Source: an uncultured Flavobacterium sp. (lineage in GTDB: Bacteria > Bacteroidota > Bacteroidia > Flavobacteriales > Flavobacteriaceae). Taken from it: a stretch of DNA of 10,600 nt. Numbering within the stretch: position 1 is the first letter of the stretch; each line of letters begins with the position of its first letter. The stretch lies in assembly GCA_946479395.1 (NCBI GenBank), contig CAMLFV010000092.1, positions 1 through 10,600 of the forward strand, given 5' to 3'. Under the pieces are notes generated by a model. The model had not been told where the DNA came from. It saw only the letters and a program-made list of their open reading frames with translations, and searched no databases. The translations under genes and the position numbers were made by a program. Of the stretch, positions 1 to 6,114 are shown piece after piece.

Positions 1-400
1 AGGAATTACCGAAGAGTATAGCGGAACAAATGCAGCTAATTTGGCACATTACTATGCAGGAACATCGTACCTTAATATGGGTAAATTTAAAGAAGCAATT
101 AAGCATTTAGAGCAGTTTAACTCTAAAGATTTGTTCTTAAAAGCAATGTCGTTAGGGGCAATTGGCGATGCATTTGCAGAATTAAACCAACAACAAGAAG
201 CTTTTGATTTTTACAAAAAAGCATCAGAACATACAACAAACGATTTTACAACGCCGCGTTACGCTTACAAAGCAGGTTTAATGGCTATTGAATTAGGTAA
301 GAAAGACGAAGCGTTGAAATTGTTTACCAGTATTAAAGACAATTACAAAGGTTCTGTAGAAGCTGCAAATATTGATGTTTATTTAGGAATGGCTCAATAA
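1..400 (+). CDS. TPR-repeat protein, 3' part (5' end outside window)
   Basis: The reading frame is open from base 2, with no stop before the left edge. The residues before the TTG at 41 (GITEEYSGTNAAN) continue the same helical pattern, so the start lies upstream of the window. The visible part holds about three tetratricopeptide-like helix pairs: one around AHYYAGTSYLNMGKFKEAI, one around GAIGDAFAELNQQQEAFDFY and one around AYKAGLMAIELGKKDEALKLF, each with the usual small/aromatic spacing. TPRs are protein-interaction scaffolds, and no catalytic motif is visible. Similar proteins in Flavobacteriaceae often carry one N-terminal membrane segment (YfgM/BamD-like), but that part is not in view, so location is unknown. 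The TAA stop at 398-400 lies two bases before the ribH ATG, so the two are almost certainly cotranscribed. No specific function is claimed. Confidence 0.85.
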   Translation, partial: GITEEYSGTNAANLAHYYAGTSYLNMGKFKEAIKHLEQFNSKDLFLKAMSLGAIGDAFAELNQQQEAFDFYKKASEHTTNDFTTPRYAYKAGLMAIELGKKDEALKLFTSIKDNYKGSVEAANIDVYLGMAQ

Positions 401-402
401 TT

Positions 403-885
403 ATGGCTACAGCTAATAAAAATTTATCAGAATACAACAAAGCCGATTTAATTGATGCAAAAGATTTAAAGATTGGTTTGGTTGTTTCGGAATGGAACGA
501 TAAAGTTACCAACGGATTGTTTCAAGGTGCGTACGATGTATTGATTGATTGCGGAGCGAAACCTGAAAATATTGTACGTTGGAATGTTCCGGGAAGTTTT
601 GAATTGATTTTTGGAAGCAAAAAAATGCACCAATTAGAACAGTTTGATGCTGTTATTGCAATAGGTTGTGTGATACAAGGTGAAACAAAGCATTTTGATT
701 TTGTTTGCGAAGGCGTAACGCAAGGCATTAAAGATTTAAACTTAATCTACGATGTGCCAACCATTTTCTGTGTACTTACAGATAACAACGAACAACAATC
801 GATCGACAGAAGTGGAGGAATCCACGGAAACAAAGGTACCGAAGCTGCGGTTGCCGCATTAAAAATGATTGCATTAAATAAATAG
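403..885 (+). CDS. ribH: 6,7-dimethyl-8-ribityllumazine synthase
   Basis: This enzyme condenses 5-amino-6-ribitylamino-uracil with 3,4-dihydroxy-2-butanone 4-phosphate to give the immediate precursor of riboflavin, in the cytoplasm. The 160-residue length is normal for the family. Recognisable segments are the ribityl-binding SEWN at 29-32, VPGSFE at 62-67, and the phosphate/active-site segment GCVIQGETKHFD at 88-99, whose His97 matches the catalytic His88 of Bacillus RibH. Arg136, in IDRSGG, matches the conserved phosphate-contacting Arg. GNKGTEAA at 142-149 is the usual C-terminal helix start. About 20 extra residues precede the first strand, a common extension. The ATG at 403 follows the TPR stop by two bases and has no strong Shine-Dalgarno, as expected for Bacteroidota. 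No other riboflavin genes lie nearby. A hairpin terminator follows directly. Confidence 0.97.
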   Translation: MATANKNLSEYNKADLIDAKDLKIGLVVSEWNDKVTNGLFQGAYDVLIDCGAKPENIVRWNVPGSFELIFGSKKMHQLEQFDAVIAIGCVIQGETKHFDFVCEGVTQGIKDLNLIYDVPTIFCVLTDNNEQQSIDRSGGIHGNKGTEAAVAALKMIALNK

Positions 886-888
886 TAC

Positions 889-917
889 AAAAGCTCTGAA
901 ATTTTCAGGGCTTTTTT
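889..917 (+). terminator. Rho-independent terminator after ribH
   Basis: AAAAGCTCTGAA pairs with TTCAGGGCTTTT, a 12-bp stem with one G-U pair (895 with 909) and a three-base loop at 901-903, followed by more T residues to 917. It starts four bases after the ribH stop and should end the TPR-ribH transcript. Confidence 0.9.
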
Positions 918-972
918 GTTTTCTTTAACTTTCTGCAAAGGGCATTGGTAAGTGAATTCCCATATAAAATTG

Positions 973-980
973 TATTTTTG
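973..980 (+). promoter_or_regulatory. Candidate -7 element of the mutL promoter
   Basis: TATTTTTG matches the Bacteroidota -7 consensus TAnnTTTG. It lies between the ribH terminator and the mutL ATG, leaving a leader of roughly 20 nt. The nearest TTG that could act as the -33 element is at 945-947, a 25-base spacer that is longer than the usual 17-23, so the -33 part is weak. Position makes it the best candidate for the mutL-rhomboid-EEP unit. Confidence 0.5.
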
Positions 981-1008
981 TAAATCATTAAAAAAAGAAC
1001 AACAATAC

Positions 1009-2940
1009 ATGTCAAGCGTTATACGTTTATTGCCCGATCACGTTGCCAACCAAATTGCCGCTGGCGAAGTAGTGCAAAGACCCGCATCGGTAGTTAAAGA
1101 ATTGCTCGAAAATGCCGTAGATGCGGGTGCAACTGCCATTAAACTGGTAATCAAAGATGCAGGCAAAACGCTTATTCAGGTCATTGACGACGGTAAAGGG
1201 ATGAACGAAATTGATGCGCGTATGTGTTTTGAACGTCACGCCACATCTAAAATTTCCATAGCCGAAGATTTATTTCAACTGCAGACAAAAGGTTTTCGTG
1301 GCGAAGCATTGGCATCAATCGCCGCAATTGCGCATGTAGAATTAAAATCTAAAGAACATACTGCAGAATTAGGCACACACGTAATTATTGAAGGCAGTAA
1401 AATTACATCGCAAGAAATTGTTGTGGCTCCAAGTGGAACGTCGTTTTCGGTTAAAAACCTGTTTTTTAATATTCCGGCACGACGAAATTTCTTGAAATCA
1501 GATCAGGTTGAATTACGTCATGTGATTGATGAGTTCGAGCGTGTGGCTTTGGCACATAACGATATTCAGTTTACGTTTATAAACAACGGTAGTGAAATGT
1601 TTAATTTGCCGGCATCTAATTTTCGTCAGCGTATTGTAAATGTTTTCGGTGGAAAAACCAATGAAAAATTAGTTCCTGTTCAGGAAACTACCGAAATTGT
1701 AGAAGTTCACGGTTTTGTTGCAAAGCCCGAATTTGCTAAAAAGAGCAGGGGTGAACAGTTCTTTTTTGTGAACGATCGATTTATAAAAAGCGGCTACCTG
1801 CATCATGCTGTAACGGCTGCTTTTGAAGGATTGTTGAAAGATGGTACACACCCAAGTTACTTTTTGTATTTAACGTTGCCACCAAATAGTATAGATATCA
1901 ATATCCACCCGACAAAAACCGAAATTAAATTTGACGACGAACAAGCGTTGTATGCAATTTTACGAGCTACAATCAAGCACAGTTTGGGTCAGTTTAATGT
2001 TTCGCCGGTGTTGGATTTTCAGAAAGATGGTGATTTAGAAGTTCCTTACAGTTATGAAGGAACAAAATCTACAGAACCAACTGTTGAAGTTGATGCATTT
2101 TTCAATCCTTTTGAAAGCATGAAATCGGGGAGCAGTTTGGCAGGACAAATGGGATCTGGTTTTAATCCGTTCGAAAGTGTCAAACCAAAAACATCGGGAA
2201 GCTCCTTCCAAAGCAATGCATCGTTTCAAGATCGAAAACATAAATCGGGCGGTTGGGAAACGTTGTACGAGGGTATTTCAGATGCAAAAGAAATCATTCT
2301 AACATCGGCAAATCATCAGTTTGATGAGGAAGTAATTACCGGATCTTTGTTCGATGACGATACTTCGCAACCAACAAATCATCAGCAATCATATCAGTTT
2401 CAAAAAAAATACATCATCAGCCCCATAAAATCGGGCATGATTATTATAGATCAGCGCAGGGCACATCAGCGCATTCTGTACGAACATTACATGCGTTCGT
2501 TCAAGGTAAAGCAAAATGCAAGCCAGCAGTTATTGTTTCCATTGTCTTTGTATTATAGTGTTTACGAAATGGAACTGCTTAAAAATCTGCAGAATGAACT
2601 AATACAAATGGGATTTTTATTCGATGAAATTTCTAACGAAAAAATTGTAATTTTAGGTATTCCAGTGTCGATTACAGAAAGCGAAGTTTCTATTGTTTTA
2701 GAAGATTTGTTAAATGATCTACAAGACGATACTCCTGCTGATGTTGATATTCTGCACGATCGAATTGCAAAATCGTTGGCACAGAGTTTGGCGGTAAAAA
2801 CCGGCACGTATTTAAGCGATAAAGAACAGGAAAATATTGTAAATAGTTTGTTTGGATGCGACGATCCGCAAACATCGCCCTTTGGCAAAACTACTTTTAT
2901 AACCATGAAGGTAGAAGATATTGATAAAAAATTTATGTAA
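1009..2940 (+). CDS. mutL: DNA mismatch repair protein MutL
   Basis: MutL couples mismatch recognition by MutS to downstream strand removal. The protein has 643 residues. The N-terminal GHKL ATPase is complete: LPDHVANQIAAGEV at 8-21, ELLENAVDAGA at 31-41 (E31 matches E. coli catalytic E29; N35 binds metal), DDGKGM at 60-65, RHATSK at 76-81, GFRGEALASIA at 95-105, and FFNIPARRNFLK at 152-163. The transducer domain follows to about 335, with NIHPTKTEI at 298-306. A Gly/Ser-rich linker (about 345-460) contains FNPFES twice. The C-terminal dimerisation domain (about 465-643) contains QQLLFPL at 506-512, like the beta-clamp-binding motif of E. coli MutL. Its endonuclease motif is degraded: DQRRAHQRILYE at 481-492. 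I chose the ATG at 1009, where the conserved N-terminus begins. The in-frame ATG at 952 would add 19 unconserved residues and begin before the candidate promoter. The stop overlaps the next start by one base. Confidence 0.97.
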   Translation: MSSVIRLLPDHVANQIAAGEVVQRPASVVKELLENAVDAGATAIKLVIKDAGKTLIQVIDDGKGMNEIDARMCFERHATSKISIAEDLFQLQTKGFRGEALASIAAIAHVELKSKEHTAELGTHVIIEGSKITSQEIVVAPSGTSFSVKNLFFNIPARRNFLKSDQVELRHVIDEFERVALAHNDIQFTFINNGSEMFNLPASNFRQRIVNVFGGKTNEKLVPVQETTEIVEVHGFVAKPEFAKKSRGEQFFFVNDRFIKSGYLHHAVTAAFEGLLKDGTHPSYFLYLTLPPNSIDINIHPTKTEIKFDDEQALYAILRATIKHSLGQFNVSPVLDFQKDGDLEVPYSYEGTKSTEPTVEVDAFFNPFESMKSGSSLAGQMGSGFNPFESVKPKTSGSSFQSNASFQDRKHKSGGWETLYEGISDAKEIILTSANHQFDEEVITGSLFDDDTSQPTNHQQSYQFQKKYIISPIKSGMIIIDQRRAHQRILYEHYMRSFKVKQNASQQLLFPLSLYYSVYEMELLKNLQNELIQMGFLFDEISNEKIVILGIPVSITESEVSIVLEDLLNDLQDDTPADVDILHDRIAKSLAQSLAVKTGTYLSDKEQENIVNSLFGCDDPQTSPFGKTTFITMKVEDIDKKFM

Positions 2941-3695
2941 TGAATCAGATTACTCCAGTAGTAAAACAATTGTTAATTGTAAACGTAATTATATTTTTAG
3001 CGGCATACTTTTTTGTGCCAGTATTGAATGTTTATTTTCCATTATACTACATCGAAAATCCAAATTTTAAAATTTGGCAACCCATAACGCACATGTTTAT
3101 GCATGGTGGTTTTTCACATATCCTATTTAATATGTTTGCGTTGTATTCATTTGGATCGGTGTTGGAGCAAATATGGGGCGGAAAAAAGTTTATACTTTTC
3201 TATATTTTATGTGGATTAGGAGCTGCCCTTTTACATACAGCGTTTAATTATTGGCAGATACATGATGTTGTAAGTACATTAACGTTAAATGGTTTTAAAG
3301 AAAATGAGATTTTTGAATTACTAAATAGCGGAAGAATTGATACACGTTGGCAGGAATATGTTTCGCAAAGTGGAATCCAGGCATTAGGTTCATCATACTT
3401 ATCAGTAGCTGTCGGCGCGTCAGGAGCTATCTACGGTTTATTGGTAGCATTTGCCTTCATGTTTCCAAATGCCGGCTTGGCTTTACTTTTTATACCTGTT
3501 CCGGTTAAGGCAAAATATTTTGTACCGGGAATTTTGGTTTTAGATTTAGTTTTAGGATTTAACGGCGCTGCTATTTTTGGATCAGGCGGAACAGGAATTG
3601 CTCATTTTGCACACATCGGCGGAGCTCTTGTCGGTTTCATGTTGATGTGGTTCTGGAAGAAAAAACAGTTCGATCAATTCCGTTGGGATAAATAA
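2940..3695 (+). CDS. Rhomboid family intramembrane serine protease (with long L3 insertion)
   Basis: This is a polytopic inner-membrane protease of 251 residues expected to cleave transmembrane segments of substrate proteins. The catalytic features are intact: GASGAIYG at 159-166 with nucleophile Ser161, AHFAHIGG at 221-228 with general base His225, and HILFN at 60-64 supplying the oxyanion-site His60/Asn64 pair. Membrane segments run at about 9-29, 60-78, 83-102, 155-175, 180-205 and 220-238, a six-helix rhomboid core. Unlike compact GlpG, about 50 mostly polar residues (104-153) separate the third and fourth helices, just ahead of the catalytic serine and predicted on the periplasmic side. 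The ATG shares its first base with the mutL stop (TAATG), so translation is probably coupled. The substrate is unknown. Confidence 0.93.
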   Translation: MNQITPVVKQLLIVNVIIFLAAYFFVPVLNVYFPLYYIENPNFKIWQPITHMFMHGGFSHILFNMFALYSFGSVLEQIWGGKKFILFYILCGLGAALLHTAFNYWQIHDVVSTLTLNGFKENEIFELLNSGRIDTRWQEYVSQSGIQALGSSYLSVAVGASGAIYGLLVAFAFMFPNAGLALLFIPVPVKAKYFVPGILVLDLVLGFNGAAIFGSGGTGIAHFAHIGGALVGFMLMWFWKKKQFDQFRWDK

Positions 3696-3701
3696 CATAC
3701 T

Positions 3702-4496
3702 ATGCAAAAGTTCGATATTAAAAATATTGCGGTCGAAATTAAACTTCTTATTGTTGTAAGCGTAATAAGCCTATTTGTTATGCTTACTGGAAAGGTTAAT
3801 ATAGGATTACACAGAACAATTATCGAACAATTAGCATTGTTTAGCGACTTTAAAATATTTAATTATCGTATTTGGCAGTTTTTAACGTACAGTTTTCTGC
3901 ATGCTGATATTATGCATTTGTTGTTTAATATGCTGATGCTGTATTTTTTTAGTCAGTTATTTTTTACGTTTTTTAATTACAAGCAATTCTTAAAAACCTA
4001 TTTTTTAGGTTGTATCGCAGCCGGAATTTTTTACTTTTTAGTAGCCAATATTTTTGGCTTGCAGAGTTATGTTGTAGGAGCATCGGGAGCTGTAATGGCG
4101 GTGTTTTTTACGGTTGTAGGATATAATCCCACAATGCGTGTGCAGCTTATAATTTTTGGAAACGTTGCAATATATTACATCGCTATAGCGTTTTTAGGTT
4201 TTGATTTGTTGCAGTTGTTTTTTGATAATGCCGGCGGACATTTGGCTCATATCGGCGGAAGCATCTTTGGTTTCTGTTACGGCAAATGGTTAAGCGGATT
4301 TTCTGTAAGCAATCTTAAAAAAACAAAAGTAAAAACCAATTTGCGAACGGTTCACAATAAAATCAATCAACCTAAAAATAATTCGGCAGATAATAGCGTT
4401 CAAAAACAAATAGATGTTATCTTAGACAAAATTAGCAAATCGGGATACGACAGTTTAACAAAAGAAGAAAAAGAGTTTTTGTTTAAGCAGAAATAA
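3702..4496 (+). CDS. Rhomboid family intramembrane serine protease with cytoplasmic C-terminal tail
   Basis: This second rhomboid (264 residues) is clearly diverged from its neighbour and is not a recent duplicate. Catalytic residues are present: GASGAVMA at 126-133 with Ser128, GHLAHIGG at 179-186 with His183, and HLLFN at 72-76. The six-helix core ends near residue 197, and the loop before the catalytic serine is short. After the core comes a basic, polar tail of about 65 residues ending in LDKISKSGYDSLTKEEKEFLF (241-261). I recognise this as a conserved C-terminal motif of Bacteroidota rhomboids (DUF6576-like, from memory). It probably lies in the cytoplasm and could mediate regulation or partner binding. 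The ATG is six bases after the upstream stop and the stop is four bases before the next start, consistent with one operon. The substrate is unknown. Confidence 0.92.
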   Translation: MQKFDIKNIAVEIKLLIVVSVISLFVMLTGKVNIGLHRTIIEQLALFSDFKIFNYRIWQFLTYSFLHADIMHLLFNMLMLYFFSQLFFTFFNYKQFLKTYFLGCIAAGIFYFLVANIFGLQSYVVGASGAVMAVFFTVVGYNPTMRVQLIIFGNVAIYYIAIAFLGFDLLQLFFDNAGGHLAHIGGSIFGFCYGKWLSGFSVSNLKKTKVKTNLRTVHNKINQPKNNSADNSVQKQIDVILDKISKSGYDSLTKEEKEFLFKQK

Positions 4497-4500
4497 ACTT

Positions 4501-5544
4501 ATGAAACAGTTAAAATGGTTTAATAAAATAGCCTATATTTTAAATATAATGTTAGTTGTGCTAACATTGTTGGGCTATTTATTGCCGTCTATGGCACCTA
4601 AACTGTTTCCGTTTTTGTCGGTTCTTACCCTAATTTTACCCACACTTTTAATGCTAAATCTCGTGTTTGTAGTGTATTGGGCAATTCAACTTAAAAGACA
4701 AGTTTTTTTATCGATTATCGTTTTTTTGATCGGATACACGTTTTTTACCAAATTCTACAAGTTTACATCTAAAAATGAAGAGGTCGTAGAATCAGACTTT
4801 ACCGTTTTAAGTTATAATGTTCGATTATTCAATTTGTTTAATTGGATGCCAAACGAAAATGTTGCCGAAAATATCAAACGTTTTATCGAAGAACAGAATC
4901 CGGATATCATTTGTTTTCAGGAATATTCCAAATCGGCAGATTATGAGTTAGACGATTATAAGTTCCGACACATTATTATGCACGGCAAAAAGATCAAAAC
5001 CGGTCAGGCAATTTTTTCTAAATTTAGAATTATTGATGAAGGTGAAATTGCCTTGCCAAATTCCGATAACAACGTAGTTTACGCCGATATCGTTAAAAAT
5101 AAGGATACTATTCGCGTTTACAGTATTCATTTACAGTCGGTAAATATCAGTCCGGATATTAATGAGATCGATGAAAGTAAATCGAAACGAATTTTTAACC
5201 GATTAAGCGAAGCATTTAAAGTGCAACAGTTACAATCGGAATTGATCCAAGCACACATGGAAGATTTTAAAGGACATAAAATTATCTGTGGCGATATGAA
5301 CAATACGGCGTTTTCATACGTTTATAAAAATATTATTGGCGATATGAATGATGCGTTTGTTGAAGCAGGTAAAGGTTTCGGAAAAACCTATAATTACAAG
5401 TATTATCCTGCCCGCATTGATTATATTTTGGTTGATGAGGTGTTTGATGTAAAAGAATTTAAAACCTTTAAAGAATTTAAAAATTCGGATCATTTTCCAA
5501 TAATGGCAAGATTGAATATGAAAGATAACAAAAAGGATAACTAA
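4501..5544 (+). CDS. Membrane-anchored endonuclease/exonuclease/phosphatase (EEP) family protein
   Basis: This 347-residue protein has an N-terminal membrane region (hydrophobic segments about 9-29, 36-61 and 67-84) followed by a complete EEP catalytic domain. The motifs are LSYNVRLFN with Asn106, DIICFQE with metal ligand Glu141, YSIHLQS with His210, CGDMNNT with Asp265/Asn267, ARIDYIL with Asp307, and SDHFPI with Asp330/His331. The fold includes DNase I-like nucleases, AP endonucleases and inositol- or sphingomyelin phosphatases, and the substrate cannot be told from the motifs. Positive charges at the N-terminus (KQLKWFNK) and between the second and third segments (QLKRQ) suggest both are cytoplasmic, which would place the catalytic domain in the periplasm. 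It is the last gene of the mutL unit, four bases after the second rhomboid, and ends inside a hairpin terminator. Confidence 0.93.
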   Translation: MKQLKWFNKIAYILNIMLVVLTLLGYLLPSMAPKLFPFLSVLTLILPTLLMLNLVFVVYWAIQLKRQVFLSIIVFLIGYTFFTKFYKFTSKNEEVVESDFTVLSYNVRLFNLFNWMPNENVAENIKRFIEEQNPDIICFQEYSKSADYELDDYKFRHIIMHGKKIKTGQAIFSKFRIIDEGEIALPNSDNNVVYADIVKNKDTIRVYSIHLQSVNISPDINEIDESKSKRIFNRLSEAFKVQQLQSELIQAHMEDFKGHKIICGDMNNTAFSYVYKNIIGDMNDAFVEAGKGFGKTYNYKYYPARIDYILVDEVFDVKEFKTFKEFKNSDHFPIMARLNMKDNKKDN

Positions 5545-5560
5545 AATGTTATCCTTTTTT
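5530..5560. terminator. Bidirectional terminator between convergent EEP and lipoprotein genes
   Basis: AAAAGGATAAC pairs perfectly with GTTATCCTTTT around a six-base loop (5542-5547). The stem has 12 bp, with T runs on the plus strand and A runs on the 5' side that give a U tract on the minus strand. It overlaps the last codons of the EEP gene and lies six bases beyond the stop of the minus-strand lipoprotein gene, so it can serve both. Confidence 0.88.
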
Positions 5561-5566
5561 ATTGAA

Positions 5567-6028
5567 TTATTTTTTCAAGTAAGTAAAAAAGTCTATACCT
5601 TCAGGTAACGCTTCACCGTCTTCACTGATTAACTTTATTTTTAAATCACTTGCAGTTACAGAAATTACTTCTACAACTATCGTGTAACCATCTTCAGCGT
5701 CAACCAATGTAGCTTGTTTTGTAGCAGCATCATAAGCCCAAGTACCAACGTAGTTTTCCTCTGCACAATCAGCATCTGCATCGTGATACACCTCGTCTTT
5801 TACTCCACCGGTTTTTAAATCGTAATAATCATAACTACAGTCACCAGGTTTTAAATCTGCTTCCTGAACTAAAGTACCATTTTGATAAACTTCTCCTTTA
5901 ATCATATTCCATTTACCTACTAAAGGGTCTTGAGTAACTGGAGGAGTTTGATCTTGCGGTTTGTCGTCGTCACCACAACTAACTAAAGATAAAGACAATA
6001 ATGCTGAGAAAAATACTATTTTTTTCAT
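5567..6028 (-). CDS. Small lipocalin-like lipoprotein, probably surface or outer-membrane
   Basis: This 153-residue protein has an N-terminal type II signal peptide: MKK, a hydrophobic stretch, then lipobox LVSC with lipidated Cys18. The first mature residues, CGDDDK, give an acidic patch of the kind reported as a lipoprotein surface-export signal in Flavobacterium and Capnocytophaga, so outer-surface exposure is plausible. A Pro/Gln/Thr-rich spacer leads to LVGKWNM at 36-42, and GTWAYD occurs at 95-100. This W-containing beta-barrel pattern resembles Bacteroidota lipocalin-like lipoproteins. Cys64 and Cys88 could form a disulfide. The mature protein is strongly acidic. Ligand and function are unknown. 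It has its own promoter and sits between two terminators, so it is probably monocistronic. Confidence 0.85.
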   Translation of the reverse strand: MKKIVFFSALLSLSLVSCGDDDKPQDQTPPVTQDPLVGKWNMIKGEVYQNGTLVQEADLKPGDCSYDYYDLKTGGVKDEVYHDADADCAEENYVGTWAYDAATKQATLVDAEDGYTIVVEVISVTASDLKIKLISEDGEALPEGIDFFTYLKK

Positions 6029-6051
6029 AAGTAAATATTATTAAATTTTAG

Positions 6052-6081
6052 CAAAGATAAATTTATTTATTAAGTACACAA
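6052..6081 (-). promoter_or_regulatory. Promoter of the lipoprotein gene (TTG-N19-TATCTTTG)
   Basis: On the minus strand, a -33 TTG (6081-6079) is followed by exactly 19 bases and then TATCTTTG (6059-6052), a full match to the Bacteroidota sigma-A consensus TAnnTTTG. Transcription should start near 6045, leaving a leader of about 15-20 nt before the ATG at 6028. No Shine-Dalgarno is visible. Confidence 0.8.
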
Positions 6082-6083
6082 CA

Positions 6084-6114
6084 AAAAGGAGATTTCAATT
6101 TGAAATCTCCTTTT
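6084..6114 (-). terminator. Rho-independent terminator after the WbqC-like gene
   Basis: A perfect 15-bp inverted repeat (AAAAGGAGATTTCAA / TTGAAATCTCCTTTT) surrounds a loop of about one base (minimum three unpaired in practice), with a U tract on the minus strand. It begins one base after the WbqC-like stop codon and ends two bases before the -33 element of the lipoprotein promoter, separating the two transcription units. Confidence 0.9.

Noticed and set aside
952..1008. Longer MutL start adding 19 residues
   Set aside because: The extra residues have no family counterpart, and this ATG lies upstream of the candidate -7 element at 973-980; the conserved MutL N-terminus begins at 1009.
747..1010. 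Minus-strand ORF of 87 codons across the ribH 3' end
   Set aside because: It runs through the ribH terminator hairpin and opposite the ribH coding sequence; composition does not resemble a real protein.
2562..2969. Minus-strand ORF of 135 codons opposite mutL
   Set aside because: It lies antisense to the well-conserved MutL C-terminal domain and has no recognisable domain, promoter or partner; it is a shadow frame.
3993..4011. Hairpin AACCTA...TAGGTT followed by T-rich sequence, as an internal terminator
   Set aside because: It is short, AT-rich and inside a conserved membrane helix of the second rhomboid; the downstream T tract needed for termination is missing.
5452..5481. Direct DNA repeat around KEFK...KEFK in the EEP gene
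   Set aside because: It is a short lysine/phenylalanine-rich stretch explained by codon bias near the end of the EEP domain, with no sign of a separate element.
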